From the NCBI GenBank assembly GCA_016219005.1, contig JACRCN010000079.1:43771-107770 (forward strand): a stretch of DNA of 64,000 nucleotides, given 5' to 3'. Both the position numbers and the translations under genes were made by a program. The stretch comes from Deltaproteobacteria bacterium. Lineage in GTDB: Bacteria > Desulfobacterota > Desulfobacteria > Desulfobacterales > SpSt-501. The notes under the pieces were generated by a model. That model had not been told where the DNA came from, searched no databases, and saw only the letters and a list, made by a program, of their open reading frames with translations. Shown in pieces: positions 1 to 13,593 of the stretch; the stretch's first letter is position 1; every line of letters begins with the position of its first letter.

Positions 1-406
1 TGAACTCCTTGTGGCAGCCGATGCAGTTGTCGTGGAAGGCCTCGCTGTGGTACTCGAGCTTCTGCTTCTTGTCGAGCTTGGGCGCATCCTTGCCCTTGGG
101 GGCCTCGCCGCATTTCTTGTGGCATTCGAGGCAGGCCTGGACCTTGCTGTCGGCCTTCAGACCGGCGATGGGTTTACCCTTGTCGTCATGATGGCAGTCG
201 CCGCAGCCGTTCGGGTAGATCTTGGCATACGCCTTGGCATACTCCTCGGAGTGTTTCTTGTGGCTGAACGGGACATCGCCTTTGGTCACCGGGCAGTCCT
301 TCATGTTGATCTTGACCACATCCTTTACCGCCGCGTAAAGGCCCGCCGCGAAGAACAGGCAGGCTACGGCCACCAGCACCGAAAACACCACACTTTTTCT
401 CCTCAT
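1..406 (-). CDS. class III-type multihaem cytochrome c, 3' end outside the window
   Basis: Periplasmic electron carrier of the cytochrome c3/c7 type. The visible 135 residues begin with a signal peptide (MRRKSVVFSVLVAVACLFFAAGLYA) and contain three CxxCH haem motifs (CGDCHH, CLECHK, CIGCHK) with scattered extra His residues (FSHKKH, EYHSEAFH) of the kind that give bis-His ligation in this family. The start ATG at 404-406 has an AGGGAG ribosome site. The frame runs off the left edge without a stop, so further haems may be missing. The next gene on this strand upstream is tatC, but cytochromes c go through Sec and Ccm, so the adjacency need not be functional. Family is clear; the exact subtype is not. 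Confidence 0.85.
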   Translation of the reverse strand, partial: MRRKSVVFSVLVAVACLFFAAGLYAAVKDVVKINMKDCPVTKGDVPFSHKKHSEEYAKAYAKIYPNGCGDCHHDDKGKPIAGLKADSKVQACLECHKKCGEAPKGKDAPKLDKKQKLEYHSEAFHDNCIGCHKEF

Positions 407-547
407 AGCCGCTCCCTTTCCCCCCCATTTGAGTTAATGGTTCCTACCCAATTACTACACAATCACCCCATTCAGGAATAAATAATTTTTACCAACTAAC
501 GCCATGCTTGTCAATGGCGTTCAGCGGCCCGCAGCGCCCATCCGCGC

Positions 548-1303
548 TCAGGCCGGCTTGTCCTCGGCGCCGGGTGCCGCGGCCTTTTTCCGGGTCAGCC
601 AGGTGGCGCCGAAGATGCCGATTTCGTAAAGGATGATCAGCGGGATGGCCATCAGGATCGTGGAGACCACGTCGGGCGTCAGGAACGCACCGACCACGAA
701 GGCCCCAATGACGGCGTACTTGCGGTTGCGCCTGAGCAAATCGACGGAGACGATGCCCAGCCGGGCCAGCAGAGCCAGCAGCACGGGCAGCTCGAACAAC
801 AGCCCGAAGATGAACAGGAGCTTGACGGAGAAGTTCAGGTATTCGTGCATGGAGGGAAGGGTGCGGATGAAATCCGAGCCGAAGCTGAGCAGGAATCTGA
901 ACCCGAAGGGAAACACCACGAAATAACCGAACAGAGCCCCTCCCATGAAGAAAAACGAAGTGATCGCAATGACCGGGCCCAGTACGCGCCGCTCCTTGCC
1001 GTAAAGTCCCGGCGCCACGAACATCCAGAACTGATAGAGCAGCACCGGGCTGGCCAGAAGGATGCCGGCAAAAAACGAGACCTTCAGGTAGGTGAAAAAC
1101 GCTTCCGGCAGACCCGTGAATATCAGTTTGCCGCCCTCGGGCATGACGCGAATGAGCGGAAAGACCAACACCTCGAAAAGCTGTTCCTTGAACCCGTAGC
1201 ACAGAAGGAAACCGGCCGCCACGGCGATGGCGCTCTTGATCAGCCGGGAGCGCAGTTCCTCCAGGTGGTCGGTGAAGGGCAGTCGTTCATCCTCGCGCAG
1301 CAT
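548..1303 (-). CDS. tatC: Sec-independent protein translocase TatC
   Basis: Integral inner-membrane subunit of the twin-arginine translocase that recognises RR signal peptides together with TatB. The 251 residues show the family's N-terminal hallmark (LPFTDHLEELRSRLIKS) and six hydrophobic segments, with the conserved cytosolic and periplasmic loops (FVAPGLYGKERR, GAFVVGAFLTPDVVS). Length is normal. It follows tatB on the same strand with a 12-bp gap, so the two form one operon. A C-terminal TRKKAAAPG tail is cytosolic. High confidence. Confidence 0.97.
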   Translation of the reverse strand: MLREDERLPFTDHLEELRSRLIKSAIAVAAGFLLCYGFKEQLFEVLVFPLIRVMPEGGKLIFTGLPEAFFTYLKVSFFAGILLASPVLLYQFWMFVAPGLYGKERRVLGPVIAITSFFFMGGALFGYFVVFPFGFRFLLSFGSDFIRTLPSMHEYLNFSVKLLFIFGLLFELPVLLALLARLGIVSVDLLRRNRKYAVIGAFVVGAFLTPDVVSTILMAIPLIILYEIGIFGATWLTRKKAAAPGAEDKPA

Positions 1304-1315
1304 CGTGAAGCGTGC

Positions 1316-1783
1316 TCAGACCGATTTGGGTTTGTCGGGCGGAATGGCTGGCTCGGCCGCTTGCGGGGGAGTGGCGGCAGGGGCTTCCGAGTGGGATGGC
1401 GCCTGCCCGGCGTTCCAGGTGTCAAAGGCTTTCTTCAGCTCATCTAGTTTTTCTGCGGCCTTAGGCTCTGAAGCGGCCTCGGCCGGTGCGATCACCGGAG
1501 CCGCGGCCGCAGCGGTCGCATCAGAAACGGCGGGTGTCTCCGCGCCGCCGGCCTCGGTCTGGATGGTCTTGTTCACGTCCGACTGGAATTCGGTGAACGT
1601 CTTTTTGACCTCGGAAAACTCGCCGTCGACCTGCAGCGTCTCCTTGAGTTCGCTGGTGGCCTTCTTGAATTCGCGCACGGCGCGGCCCATGGATTTCGCC
1701 AGGTCGGGTAATTTTTTCGGGCCCAGAACGATCAGCGCCACCACGGCGATGAGGATCAGTTCAGGCATGCCGATTCCAAACAT
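1316..1783 (-). CDS. tatB: Tat translocase TatA/TatB-family subunit
   Basis: Single-span membrane protein of the twin-arginine translocase. The N-terminus MFGIGMPELILIAVVALIVLG is the short transmembrane helix and is followed by the conserved GPKKLPDLAKSMGRAVREFKK hinge and amphipathic helix. The start FGIGMPEL with Glu at position 8 is TatB-like. The remaining ~100 residues are an Ala/Pro/Glu-rich low-complexity tail, longer than in TatA and in the size range of TatB (155 aa). It lies directly upstream of tatC in the same operon. A dual TatA/B role cannot be excluded because no separate tatA is visible here. Confidence 0.9.
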   Translation of the reverse strand: MFGIGMPELILIAVVALIVLGPKKLPDLAKSMGRAVREFKKATSELKETLQVDGEFSEVKKTFTEFQSDVNKTIQTEAGGAETPAVSDATAAAAAPVIAPAEAASEPKAAEKLDELKKAFDTWNAGQAPSHSEAPAATPPQAAEPAIPPDKPKSV

Positions 1784-1902
1784 AGGCGGCTCCTCGGAAA
1801 AAAGTGACGCCGCTCACGCCCGCGGAAAAATCCCGGTAAGACGGGCCGGCGCGGCGCATGCGGGCGGGGATGTGACATTTCTACTGGTTTGGGGGTGGCC
1901 TG

Positions 1903-3177
1903 TCAAGGCGCACCCGCTTCCGGTTTGAGCACGAGGAAATAGAGCTTGCCCGGGTGCTTGAGATGCCCCGCGGCTAACTCCGCGTAGGGGCCCTCGCCCC
2001 AGAAGATGTCGGCCCGGCCCGGCCCGACGATGGCGCCGCCCGTGTCCTGGTTCAGCATGAACCGGCGGCAATCCACCCAGGACTGGACCTTGCCGGAAGC
2101 CTCGCCGAGCGGCTTCTTCGTCTCGATGAAGGTCAGCGCCGCGGGCGGGAAAATTTTCCGGTCGAGGGCGAGCGACCGGCCCGGCGTCAGCCTGACGTTC
2201 AGCGCGCCCAAGGCTTCCCCCGGAGCGATCTTGAAGAAGATGTAGCTGGGGTTGTGGTTGAGCACGCGCTGGACCTCGAAGGGGTTTTCGCGCAGATAGG
2301 CCCGGATGCGTTGCATGGACATTTCCTCACGCGAGACTTTGCCCTCGTCGATCAGCAACTGCCCGATGCTGCGGTAAGGCCGGCCGTTGCCGCCGTCGTA
2401 GTGGGCGTTGATCGTCTGGCCGTCGTCGAACGCGATCTTGCCCGAGCCCTGGATGTGCAGGAAGAAGAGGTCGACCGGGTCGTTGACCCAGGCGACCGGC
2501 TGAATTTTTCCGTACAGGACGCCGTCCTCCTCGATCTCGCGGCGCTCGTAGTAAGGCACCAGCGCCCGGTCGGCCAGCCGGCCCGTGATCTTCTCGCCCT
2601 TGAACTTTTCAGAGAAGGCCCCCAGATCGACGGTGATAAGATCCTCCGGCCGGGGGTAGACCGGGTAAGCGTACTCAGGCTTGCGGGACCGGCTGCCTCG
2701 GAGGAGGGGTTCATAGTAGCCGGTGAAGAGCACCTCGTCCTGGGCGTTGCGGCCCGGGGATTGGTAGACCAGATAGTTGTCGCGGATGAATTCCTGCAGG
2801 CTGCGGGCGGTCGGGCGGCTTTGGATGAAGCCCTGGAAGCGCTGCAAGGATTTCAGAACGTGCACGGCGCTGATGCGGTCGCGGCCGAACTCGTATTCGC
2901 GCTGCGGTGGCATCGCCTGCAGATAGGTGATGCTCTGGGCGATGGCGCGCCCAAGGTTGTCGAAGTCCAGGTCGTCGGCGAAGCTCGGGTAGCTGGACGG
3001 CGAAAGTTTTTTAAGCGAAACGACTTCCGGCGCCGGGGGGGCGGGTTTGGGCGTCGTCTCGCAGCCGGCCAGGGCGAAAATCAAGATAAGGCCGAGCATC
3101 GACAGCCGGTTGCGGAAAAAGCCCTGGCGGCTCCGATGGTGAAACTTCAACGGACATTGAAATCGTTCGCAGGTCAT
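1903..3177 (-). CDS. mltA: membrane-bound lytic murein transglycosylase A (MltA) lipoprotein
   Basis: Outer-membrane lipoprotein that cleaves peptidoglycan glycan strands to 1,6-anhydro-muropeptides. A hydrophobic stretch ends in the lipobox LAGC (about residues 36-39). The MltA core is recognisable (LFTGYYEPLLRGSR, HIQGSGKIAFDDG, PYRSIGQLLIDEGKV) and the C-terminal 3D domain ends with the conserved DTGGAIVGPGRADIFWGEG, whose Asp residues form the catalytic site. The first ATG overlaps the moaC stop by 4 bp. A start 26 codons later, just before the hydrophobic segment, is also possible because the n-region is unusually long. Confidence 0.93.
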   Translation of the reverse strand: MTCERFQCPLKFHHRSRQGFFRNRLSMLGLILIFALAGCETTPKPAPPAPEVVSLKKLSPSSYPSFADDLDFDNLGRAIAQSITYLQAMPPQREYEFGRDRISAVHVLKSLQRFQGFIQSRPTARSLQEFIRDNYLVYQSPGRNAQDEVLFTGYYEPLLRGSRSRKPEYAYPVYPRPEDLITVDLGAFSEKFKGEKITGRLADRALVPYYERREIEEDGVLYGKIQPVAWVNDPVDLFFLHIQGSGKIAFDDGQTINAHYDGGNGRPYRSIGQLLIDEGKVSREEMSMQRIRAYLRENPFEVQRVLNHNPSYIFFKIAPGEALGALNVRLTPGRSLALDRKIFPPAALTFIETKKPLGEASGKVQSWVDCRRFMLNQDTGGAIVGPGRADIFWGEGPYAELAAGHLKHPGKLYFLVLKPEAGAP

Positions 3178-3659
3178 GGTTGGGATCCCCGTCTGTAAGT
3201 GCCGCTCTTGCCGCCGGATTTCTCAAGCAGCTGAATGCCGGAGATGGTCATCTCGCGGTCATGGGACTTGCACATGTCGTAAACGGTCAGTGCCGCCACC
3301 GCCGCCGCGGTGAGCGCCTCCATCTCCACCCCGGTCTGGTCCAGGGCCCGCACGCGTGCCCGGATGCCGATGGCATGCGCCGTCTCGTCGGGGACGAAGT
3401 CGACCTGGACGTGGGTGATATTGAGCGGGTGGCACATGGGGATGAGGTCCGAGGTCCGCTTGGCGGCCATGATGCCGGCAATCCGTGCGGTTTCGAGCAC
3501 GTTGCCCTTTTTCACTTTCCCGTCGCGGATTAGTTCGAAGGTCTCGGCCCGCATGCGGACCTCGCCTCCGGCCAGCGCCGTGCGCACGCTTGCCGCCTTT
3601 GCGGTCACATCCACCATGCGGACGCGGCCCTCTTCGTCGAGATGCGTGAAATCAGCCAT
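3174..3659 (-). CDS. moaC: cyclic pyranopterin monophosphate synthase MoaC
   Basis: Second step of molybdopterin synthesis, converting 3',8-cyclo-7,8-dihydro-GTP to cyclic pyranopterin monophosphate. The 161-aa protein shows the complete family signature: FTHLDEEGRVRMVDVTAKA at the N-terminus, IPMCHPLNITHV, and the C-terminal VYDMCKSHDREMTISGIQLLEKSGGKSG with the catalytic Asp and Lys residues. It overlaps mltA by 4 bp and lies downstream of mobA, with a 17-codon small frame in the gap. An AGAGGTGA ribosome site precedes the ATG. Confidence 0.97.
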   Translation of the reverse strand: MADFTHLDEEGRVRMVDVTAKAASVRTALAGGEVRMRAETFELIRDGKVKKGNVLETARIAGIMAAKRTSDLIPMCHPLNITHVQVDFVPDETAHAIGIRARVRALDQTGVEMEALTAAAVAALTVYDMCKSHDREMTISGIQLLEKSGGKSGTYRRGSQP

Positions 3660-3666
3660 TAGTGGG

Positions 3667-3720
3667 TCACCTCTGCATGTTTATCTCTTGGGTTCGGGGA
3701 CCGACAAAAGTCAGACGCAT
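3667..3720 (-). CDS. 17-codon small frame (possible leader peptide) between mobA and moaC
   Basis: Reads MRLTFVGPRTQEINMQR and stops at TGA. It is preceded by a GGAGG (3727-3731) six bases before the ATG, a better ribosome site than many genes here. Its stop codon overlaps the AGAGGTGA ribosome site of moaC, so translation of the small frame could couple to or control moaC initiation. There is no recognisable homology. It may be a regulatory leader, the 5' remnant of a lost gene, or chance. Confidence 0.35.
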   Translation of the reverse strand: MRLTFVGPRTQEINMQR

Positions 3721-3786
3721 GACAGACCTCCGTTAGCAGACGCCTTTGGGACGGGAAGCGGCTCCCAGAGAAAAATCAACTTCGTC

Positions 3787-4431
3787 TCACAATGGAGGCG
3801 ATGTCCATGCGGCCTCCATTGGATTGCCGGCGCTCAGCATTTGCTCGGCCTGCGCCAGGTCCTGAGGGGTGTTGACATTGAAAAACGAGACCAGACCGGG
3901 GTCTTTCTCGCGCAGCCGGTCCTCCGGTATCGTCTTGATGCGACAGTTTTTCAGTGCCTGCTGGATCTTCAACTTGTTCGCCTGCAGGTGGTCTTCCGCG
4001 GGCTTCAGGCAGCGCCGGGAGTAGGCTGCGCAGAGCGGTTCGTAGCCTGCCGATGTGCGTGGGAGCACGAGGTCCGCCCCGGGCTCGATCTCACTCAGGA
4101 CCGTTTCGACTATTTCCTTTTTCAGAAACGGGGTGTCGCAGGCGGAGAAGAACGCGAATGGGTGGCTGGCGTAAAAAAGCCCTGCATGGATGCCGGTGAG
4201 CGAGCTGCGTACGGGAAAGACGTCCGTGACAATCAATGCATCCCATTCCAGAAAATCCCGCGGGCGATTGGTGACCAGGATGATCTCGTTGAACAGCTCC
4301 GAAAACAGGTCAAACAGGTGGTCCAGGATCCGCACCCCGCCCACCTTGAGAAACGCCTTGTTTTCACCGCCGTAACGGGTGCTCAGTCCGCCCGCCAGAA
4401 TCACCCCTGAACACGGTTGCTTCATACCCAT
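3787..4431 (-). CDS. mobA: molybdenum cofactor guanylyltransferase MobA
   Basis: Transfers GMP from GTP to molybdopterin to give the MGD cofactor used by DMSO-reductase-family enzymes such as formate dehydrogenases and polysulfide or thiosulfate reductases. The 214-aa sequence has the nucleotidyltransferase signature ILAGGLSTRYGGENKAFLKVGG near the N-terminus and the metal-binding FFSACDTPFLKKE. The C-terminal FFNVNTPQDLAQAE is also typical. It is separated from moaC by 127 bp and lies divergent to moaB, giving a small Mo-cofactor cluster. Confidence 0.92.
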   Translation of the reverse strand: MGMKQPCSGVILAGGLSTRYGGENKAFLKVGGVRILDHLFDLFSELFNEIILVTNRPRDFLEWDALIVTDVFPVRSSLTGIHAGLFYASHPFAFFSACDTPFLKKEIVETVLSEIEPGADLVLPRTSAGYEPLCAAYSRRCLKPAEDHLQANKLKIQQALKNCRIKTIPEDRLREKDPGLVSFFNVNTPQDLAQAEQMLSAGNPMEAAWTSPPL

Positions 4432-4654
4432 ATTCCTGTTTCGTTACGGTGAGCATAGGAGAATTGCCCGATGAAATCAAGCGATTAACGGCAATGTGAG
4501 TGGTAATTCGCCGCCGCGATCATCGTGGCCGCAGGCCTCCTCCATGGTTATGGGGCGAACGCGACCGCGGGCGAGCGCAAAAAACCGGTTGATCTCGAGC
4601 CTAAGGGTGAAGTAGACAGAATGAATATCCGGCCTCGATCAAGGAAGGGAATCC
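4432..4654. other. divergent intergenic region mobA / moaB, 223 bp
   Basis: No gene can be supported. It must carry the promoters of both mobA (leftward) and moaB (rightward). A short + strand stretch around 4520-4560 translates to a hydrophobic peptide (IIVAAGLLHGYGANA), but it runs on into a frame that conflicts with moaB and is probably meaningless. No molybdenum-cofactor riboswitch architecture was recognised. Confidence 0.4.
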
Positions 4655-5161
4655 ATGGGAACCCACGCGCACAAGCAAGACGCACCCCGACAGGTCAGCA
4701 TCGCCATCCTCACGCTTTCCACCACCCGCAGCATCCGGGACGACACCGGCGGGCATTGGATCAAGGAGACGGCCAAGGAACTGGGTCACAACGTCGTCTA
4801 CCACCGGGTGATTCCCGACGATGCGGCCGCGATCACCATGACGGTGCGTGAGATTGTGGAAACCATCACCCCGGAAATCCTGCTTATGACCGGCGGGACC
4901 GGCATCACGCCCCACGACGTGACCATCGAAGCGGTCAGCCCCCTGTTCGCCAAGAAACTCACCGCTTTCGGCCCGCTTTTCGCCCAGCTCAGCATGCAGG
5001 AGATCGGCTCGGCGGCGATTCTGTCCCGCGCCACGGCGGGCCTCATCGGGTCCACCATCGTCTTCTGCATGCCCGGCAGCCTCGATGCCTGCAAGCTCGC
5101 CTGCACCCGGCTGATATTTCCGGAGCTGGGGCACCTGGCAAAACACCTCAAGGGCGCTTGA
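4655..5161 (+). CDS. moaB: molybdenum cofactor biosynthesis protein MoaB/Mog family
   Basis: Molybdopterin adenylyltransferase-type protein (MoCF_biosynth fold). The 168 residues show SIAILTLSTTRSIRDDTGGHWIKE, the family motif LLMTGGTGITPHDVT that binds molybdopterin, and the C-terminal FCMPGSLDACKLA. Start ATG follows GGAAGGGAATCC. Length and motifs match MoaB rather than the MoeA fusion. It lies divergent from mobA in the Mo-cofactor cluster and may have its own terminator at 5294-5331. Confidence 0.92.
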   Translation: MGTHAHKQDAPRQVSIAILTLSTTRSIRDDTGGHWIKETAKELGHNVVYHRVIPDDAAAITMTVREIVETITPEILLMTGGTGITPHDVTIEAVSPLFAKKLTAFGPLFAQLSMQEIGSAAILSRATAGLIGSTIVFCMPGSLDACKLACTRLIFPELGHLAKHLKGA

Positions 5162-5237
5162 CGCATGCCCGGCGGCAGCCTTGTCACTCCCTCACGCTGC
5201 CGGCACGGTGAGCCTGCGGGGACGGAGGCAAACCGAC

Positions 5238-5264
5238 TTGCATTTCGACCGAACCCCGTATAAA
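5238..5264 (+). promoter_or_regulatory. candidate sigma-70 promoter of the amidinotransferase gene
   Basis: A TATAAA -10-like element (5259-5264) is preceded at 15 bp by TTGCAT (5238-5243). This is only a moderate match. If used, transcription would start near 5271 and the leader would contain the terminator-like hairpin at 5294-5331. Confidence 0.3.
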
Positions 5265-5293
5265 AGAATGGGCTTCGTGATCCGGGTTGATAT

Positions 5294-5331
5294 CCCCGCC
5301 CCGTCTGAACGGGACTGCGGGGACATTTTTT
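5294..5331 (+). terminator. terminator-like hairpin just upstream of the amidinotransferase gene
   Basis: CCCCGC (5294-5299) pairs with GCGGGG (5317-5322). An inner CCCGT/ACGGG stem surrounds a CTGA loop, and the hairpin is followed by ACA and six T (5326-5331). It may end moaB transcripts 130 bp downstream of moaB. Because it sits only about 20 bp before the next start codon, it may instead act as an attenuator for that gene. Confidence 0.6.
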
Positions 5332-5353
5332 CCTACTTCACAAGGAGATCGCA

Positions 5354-6493
5354 ATGGCTGATCATGCTCGCAAGACGAAGGTGTGTTCCTGGAACGAGTG
5401 GGATCCCCTCAAGCACGTGATCGTGGGCCGGGCCGACGGGACGATGATCCAGGCCCCCGAGCCCGCGGTCGAACGCGAATGGCCGGAGTATGGTGTGCCG
5501 CTGGGGACCTGCGGGAGGCTGCCCCGGGAGATGGAGGACAAGGCCAACGAGCAGCTGAACAACTTTGCGGCCATGCTCGAGAAGCGGGGTATCCGCGTCG
5601 ACCGGCCCACGCCGATCGACTTCAGCCAGGCGGTCCAGACGCCGGACTGGAAGCAGGCCACCATGTTCGGCTGCATGCCGCCCCGGGACGTGCTGCTCAC
5701 CGTGGGCCAGGAGATCCTCGAGGCTACCATGTCCTACCGCAGTCGCTGGTTCGAGTACCTCGTCTACCGGCCCCTGCTCGAGCAGTATTTCAAGGAGGAT
5801 GCCGACTTCCGGTGGGAGGCGGCGCCCAAGCCGCGCCTGACCGAGCGCACCTACAAAACGGACTACTGGACCCGATTCAAGACCTGGACCGAGGCGGAGA
5901 AACTCGAGCGCACCCAGGCCCGGGACTGGGTGCTGACCGAGGCCGAGCCCTGCTTCGACGCGGCCGACGTGGCGCGGTTCGGCCGGGACCTGCTCGTCCA
6001 GCAGTCCACGGTGACCAACGCGGCCGGCATCCGCTGGCTCCGTCAGCACTTCCCGAACCACCGCATCCATGCGGTGATTTTCAAGGAAGACGCGCCGATG
6101 CATATCGACGCCACTTTCGTGCCGTTGCGGCCGGGGCTCGCGCTGTCCAACCGGCTGCGCAAGCCGCTGACCCCGGAGATGGCCGAGCTTTTCAAGAAGA
6201 ACGACTGGGAGATCATCGAGTGCGCCAAGCCGGCCCACGACAAGAAGGCGAAGTTCTCGTTCTGCAGCGTGTGGCTCTCGATGAACATGCTCATCCTCGA
6301 CCCCAAGACGGTCTGTGTCGAGGCCTCCGAGAGGGAGCAGATGGAGCAGCTCGACCGGCGGGGGTTCGAGGTGATCCCGGTGCCCCTGTGGGACGTGGCG
6401 GCCTTCGGCGGCGGCCTGCACTGCGCCACGGCGGACGTCTACCGGGAGGGGACCTGCCAGGACTATTTCCCTCACCAAATCCCGGGCTTCTAG
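5354..6493 (+). CDS. glycine amidinotransferase family protein
   Basis: Enzyme of the arginine:glycine (or inosamine-phosphate) amidinotransferase family. It moves the amidino group of arginine to an amine acceptor, giving guanidinoacetate or a related guanidino compound plus ornithine. The 379-aa protein has the family N-terminus (CSWNEWDPLKHVIVGRADG), the Asp region (CFDAADVARFGRDLLV), the catalytic His (PMHIDATFVPLRPG) and the nucleophilic Cys in GGGLHCATADVYREG near the C-terminus. AAGGAG precedes the ATG. Acceptor specificity cannot be read from the sequence. The arginine link fits the nearby argG-car operon, but the genes converge and are not co-transcribed. Confidence 0.88.
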   Translation: MADHARKTKVCSWNEWDPLKHVIVGRADGTMIQAPEPAVEREWPEYGVPLGTCGRLPREMEDKANEQLNNFAAMLEKRGIRVDRPTPIDFSQAVQTPDWKQATMFGCMPPRDVLLTVGQEILEATMSYRSRWFEYLVYRPLLEQYFKEDADFRWEAAPKPRLTERTYKTDYWTRFKTWTEAEKLERTQARDWVLTEAEPCFDAADVARFGRDLLVQQSTVTNAAGIRWLRQHFPNHRIHAVIFKEDAPMHIDATFVPLRPGLALSNRLRKPLTPEMAELFKKNDWEIIECAKPAHDKKAKFSFCSVWLSMNMLILDPKTVCVEASEREQMEQLDRRGFEVIPVPLWDVAAFGGGLHCATADVYREGTCQDYFPHQIPGF

Positions 6494-6532
6494 CCGGCTG
6501 ATGATAAACACGCCATCGATCGGCGTTGCGCT

Positions 6533-6584
6533 ATCCCGCTCCCGCTGCGGCGTGCGAGTTCGTTCGTCGCAGCGGGAGCGGGAT
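6533..6584. terminator. strong 17-bp inverted repeat between convergent genes
   Basis: ATCCCGCTCCCGCTGCG (6533-6549) and its perfect reverse complement (6568-6584) flank an 18-base loop. It lies between the converging amidinotransferase and flavoredoxin genes, where a shared bidirectional terminator is expected. No T run follows on either strand, so it may instead be a Rho-type stop structure or a dispersed palindrome. Confidence 0.55.
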
Positions 6585-6612
6585 GCGTGCGCGCTGCCCT
6601 CGACTGGAGGAT

Positions 6613-7173
6613 TTATCCCTTTAGCTTTTTACCTGCGCTCCAGGCCCGTCCTGCCATCTCTCCCACGCGCCAGTAGTGGTTGTCCGGCATGGTCAGCGTG
6701 AACGGGTTTATTTTTTTGACGTCCGGCTTGCCGTCTGTCATGAAGCGTTCTTCGGTGTAGACGTCCACGATCTCGCCGATGTAGAGGGTGTCGAAGGGCA
6801 GCTTGACCGCCTGATTCAGGCGGCAGGCCATGCCGATGGGGCATTCTCTGATCAGCGGGGCACCGGGCAGGCTCCCGTAAAAAACGTCAAACAGATTTGA
6901 CTTGTCGAGCTTCCGGCCGGACACGATTCCGCAGTAGTCGGTTTTCTCCATCAGCGCCACATCCGGCACGTTGACGCTGAAGGCGCCGTTGGCGTCGATC
7001 CCCGTGTTGGTGTAGTGGTCCCCCAAGGCCACCATGATCATCGGCGGCTTGAAGTTGGCGCGCGTCACCCAGGCGACCGCCATGAAGTTGGGCTTGCCGT
7101 CCACCACTGCGCCGACGATCACCATCGGCATGGGGTACACGAAAGCATTGCTGTCGATCTTGACTTTGTCCAT
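6613..7173 (-). CDS. flavoredoxin / flavin reductase-like FMN-binding protein
   Basis: The 186-aa protein belongs to the flavin reductase-like split-barrel family. MVIVGAVVDGKPNFMAVAWVTRANFKPPMIMVAL is the FMN-binding N-terminal half, and NGAFSVNVPD, DYCGIVSGRKLDKS and ECPIGMACRL follow. Flavoredoxins of this type carry electrons in sulfate reducers. AGGAGG precedes the ATG. It is the last gene of the argG-carA-carB-NAGS operon, 15 bp behind the acetyltransferase, so it may be carried along with arginine control without a direct role in the pathway. Confidence 0.87.
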   Translation of the reverse strand: MDKVKIDSNAFVYPMPMVIVGAVVDGKPNFMAVAWVTRANFKPPMIMVALGDHYTNTGIDANGAFSVNVPDVALMEKTDYCGIVSGRKLDKSNLFDVFYGSLPGAPLIRECPIGMACRLNQAVKLPFDTLYIGEIVDVYTEERFMTDGKPDVKKINPFTLTMPDNHYWRVGEMAGRAWSAGKKLKG

Positions 7174-7188
7174 GTCTGCCTCCTGTGG

Positions 7189-7752
7189 TTAAATCTCCCG
7201 CACCATCCCCACCTCGTCGCACTTGAAGTACTTCGGGCAGCGGCTGCACTCGCCCCAGACCTTGGGGGGCAGCTCGTCGCGCAGCTTGCGCCTGAAGCCC
7301 AGCCGGGCGAAAAAATCCTCCGACAGCGTAAAGGTGAAGAGGCTCTTGATCCCCAGCTGCTTGGCCTCCTCCGTCAAGAAGTCCACCAGCCGCCGGCCCA
7401 GCCCCCGTTTTTGGTAATCCGGGTGGATGGCCATGGAGCGGATCTCCGCCATGTCGTTCCAGAGCACGTGCAGGCTGCCGCAGGCGACGATCAAGCCGTC
7501 GCAGTTGTCGTCGACGACCACCGCGTAGTCCCGGATGTTTTCGAAGATGTACTGGGGGCCGCGGGGCAGCATCAGGTTCTGGGCGGCGAACCCGTTCACG
7601 AGCTCGAGCAGGTTCTCCACGTCCGATATGCGCGCCTTGCGGATGGGAAAGTGGCCTTCCTCGTGCCCGTTGATCACGTCGGGGTAGGCGACCTTCACCC
7701 GATTTTCGTCCGACACCTCTTCCGGAGGCGGGTCAATGCAATCGTTTGCCAT
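7189..7752 (-). CDS. GNAT acetyltransferase, probable short-form N-acetylglutamate synthase
   Basis: A GNAT domain (RKARISDVENLLELV; MAIHPDYQKRGLGRRLVDFLTEEA is the acetyl-CoA loop) ends in the Cys motif ECSRCPKYFKCDE that is characteristic of short bacterial N-acetylglutamate synthases. These start arginine synthesis by acetylating glutamate. It sits 17 bp downstream of carB within the arginine operon, which supports this role. There is an N-terminal extension of about 35 residues before the GNAT fold. Classical two-domain ArgA is not seen here. The activity is inferred from motif and context. Confidence 0.8.
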   Translation of the reverse strand: MANDCIDPPPEEVSDENRVKVAYPDVINGHEEGHFPIRKARISDVENLLELVNGFAAQNLMLPRGPQYIFENIRDYAVVVDDNCDGLIVACGSLHVLWNDMAEIRSMAIHPDYQKRGLGRRLVDFLTEEAKQLGIKSLFTFTLSEDFFARLGFRRKLRDELPPKVWGECSRCPKYFKCDEVGMVREI

Positions 7753-7769
7753 GGCGGGACCTCATTGCA

Positions 7770-12093
<4,324 letters not shown>

Positions 12094-12199
12094 GGCTTTA
12101 TTTCCTCATTTCATCGATGACCCGACCGTGGCATGTTGCGCACCGCGATAGGGATGCTGGTGCTCGATGCGGGATTTTTGTCCCGGATCGAGTATCGTC

Positions 12200-13465
<1,266 letters not shown>

Positions 13466-13542
13466 TGCGCCATTCTCCCCGGTCTTGGTTTGGATTCGTA
13501 AAAGGTCGCCCCCCGATGTCGCCGCCGCCGTTTTCCGGAAAT

Positions 13543-13572
13543 AAAAAACCCCGGCCGAGGCCGGGGTTTTTT
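13543..13572 (-). terminator. intrinsic terminator / attenuator in the argG leader
   Basis: CCCCGGC and GCCGGGG arms (within 13549-13566) around a CTCG loop are flanked by A6 and T6, giving a textbook Rho-independent terminator on the minus strand. No minus-strand gene lies upstream except the leader peptide, and argG starts 78 bp downstream, so it acts inside the argG leader. Its 5' arm can pair instead with 13619-13631, inside the leader-peptide frame. Confidence 0.85.
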
Positions 13573-13593
13573 GCGTCGTATGGTATGGTCGTT

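Noticed and set aside
3660..3786. A molybdenum-cofactor riboswitch between mobA and moaC
   Set aside because: Short CCTTTGGG and CTCCG-like pieces occur, but only on the strand opposite to both genes, and no matching stem arrangement was seen.
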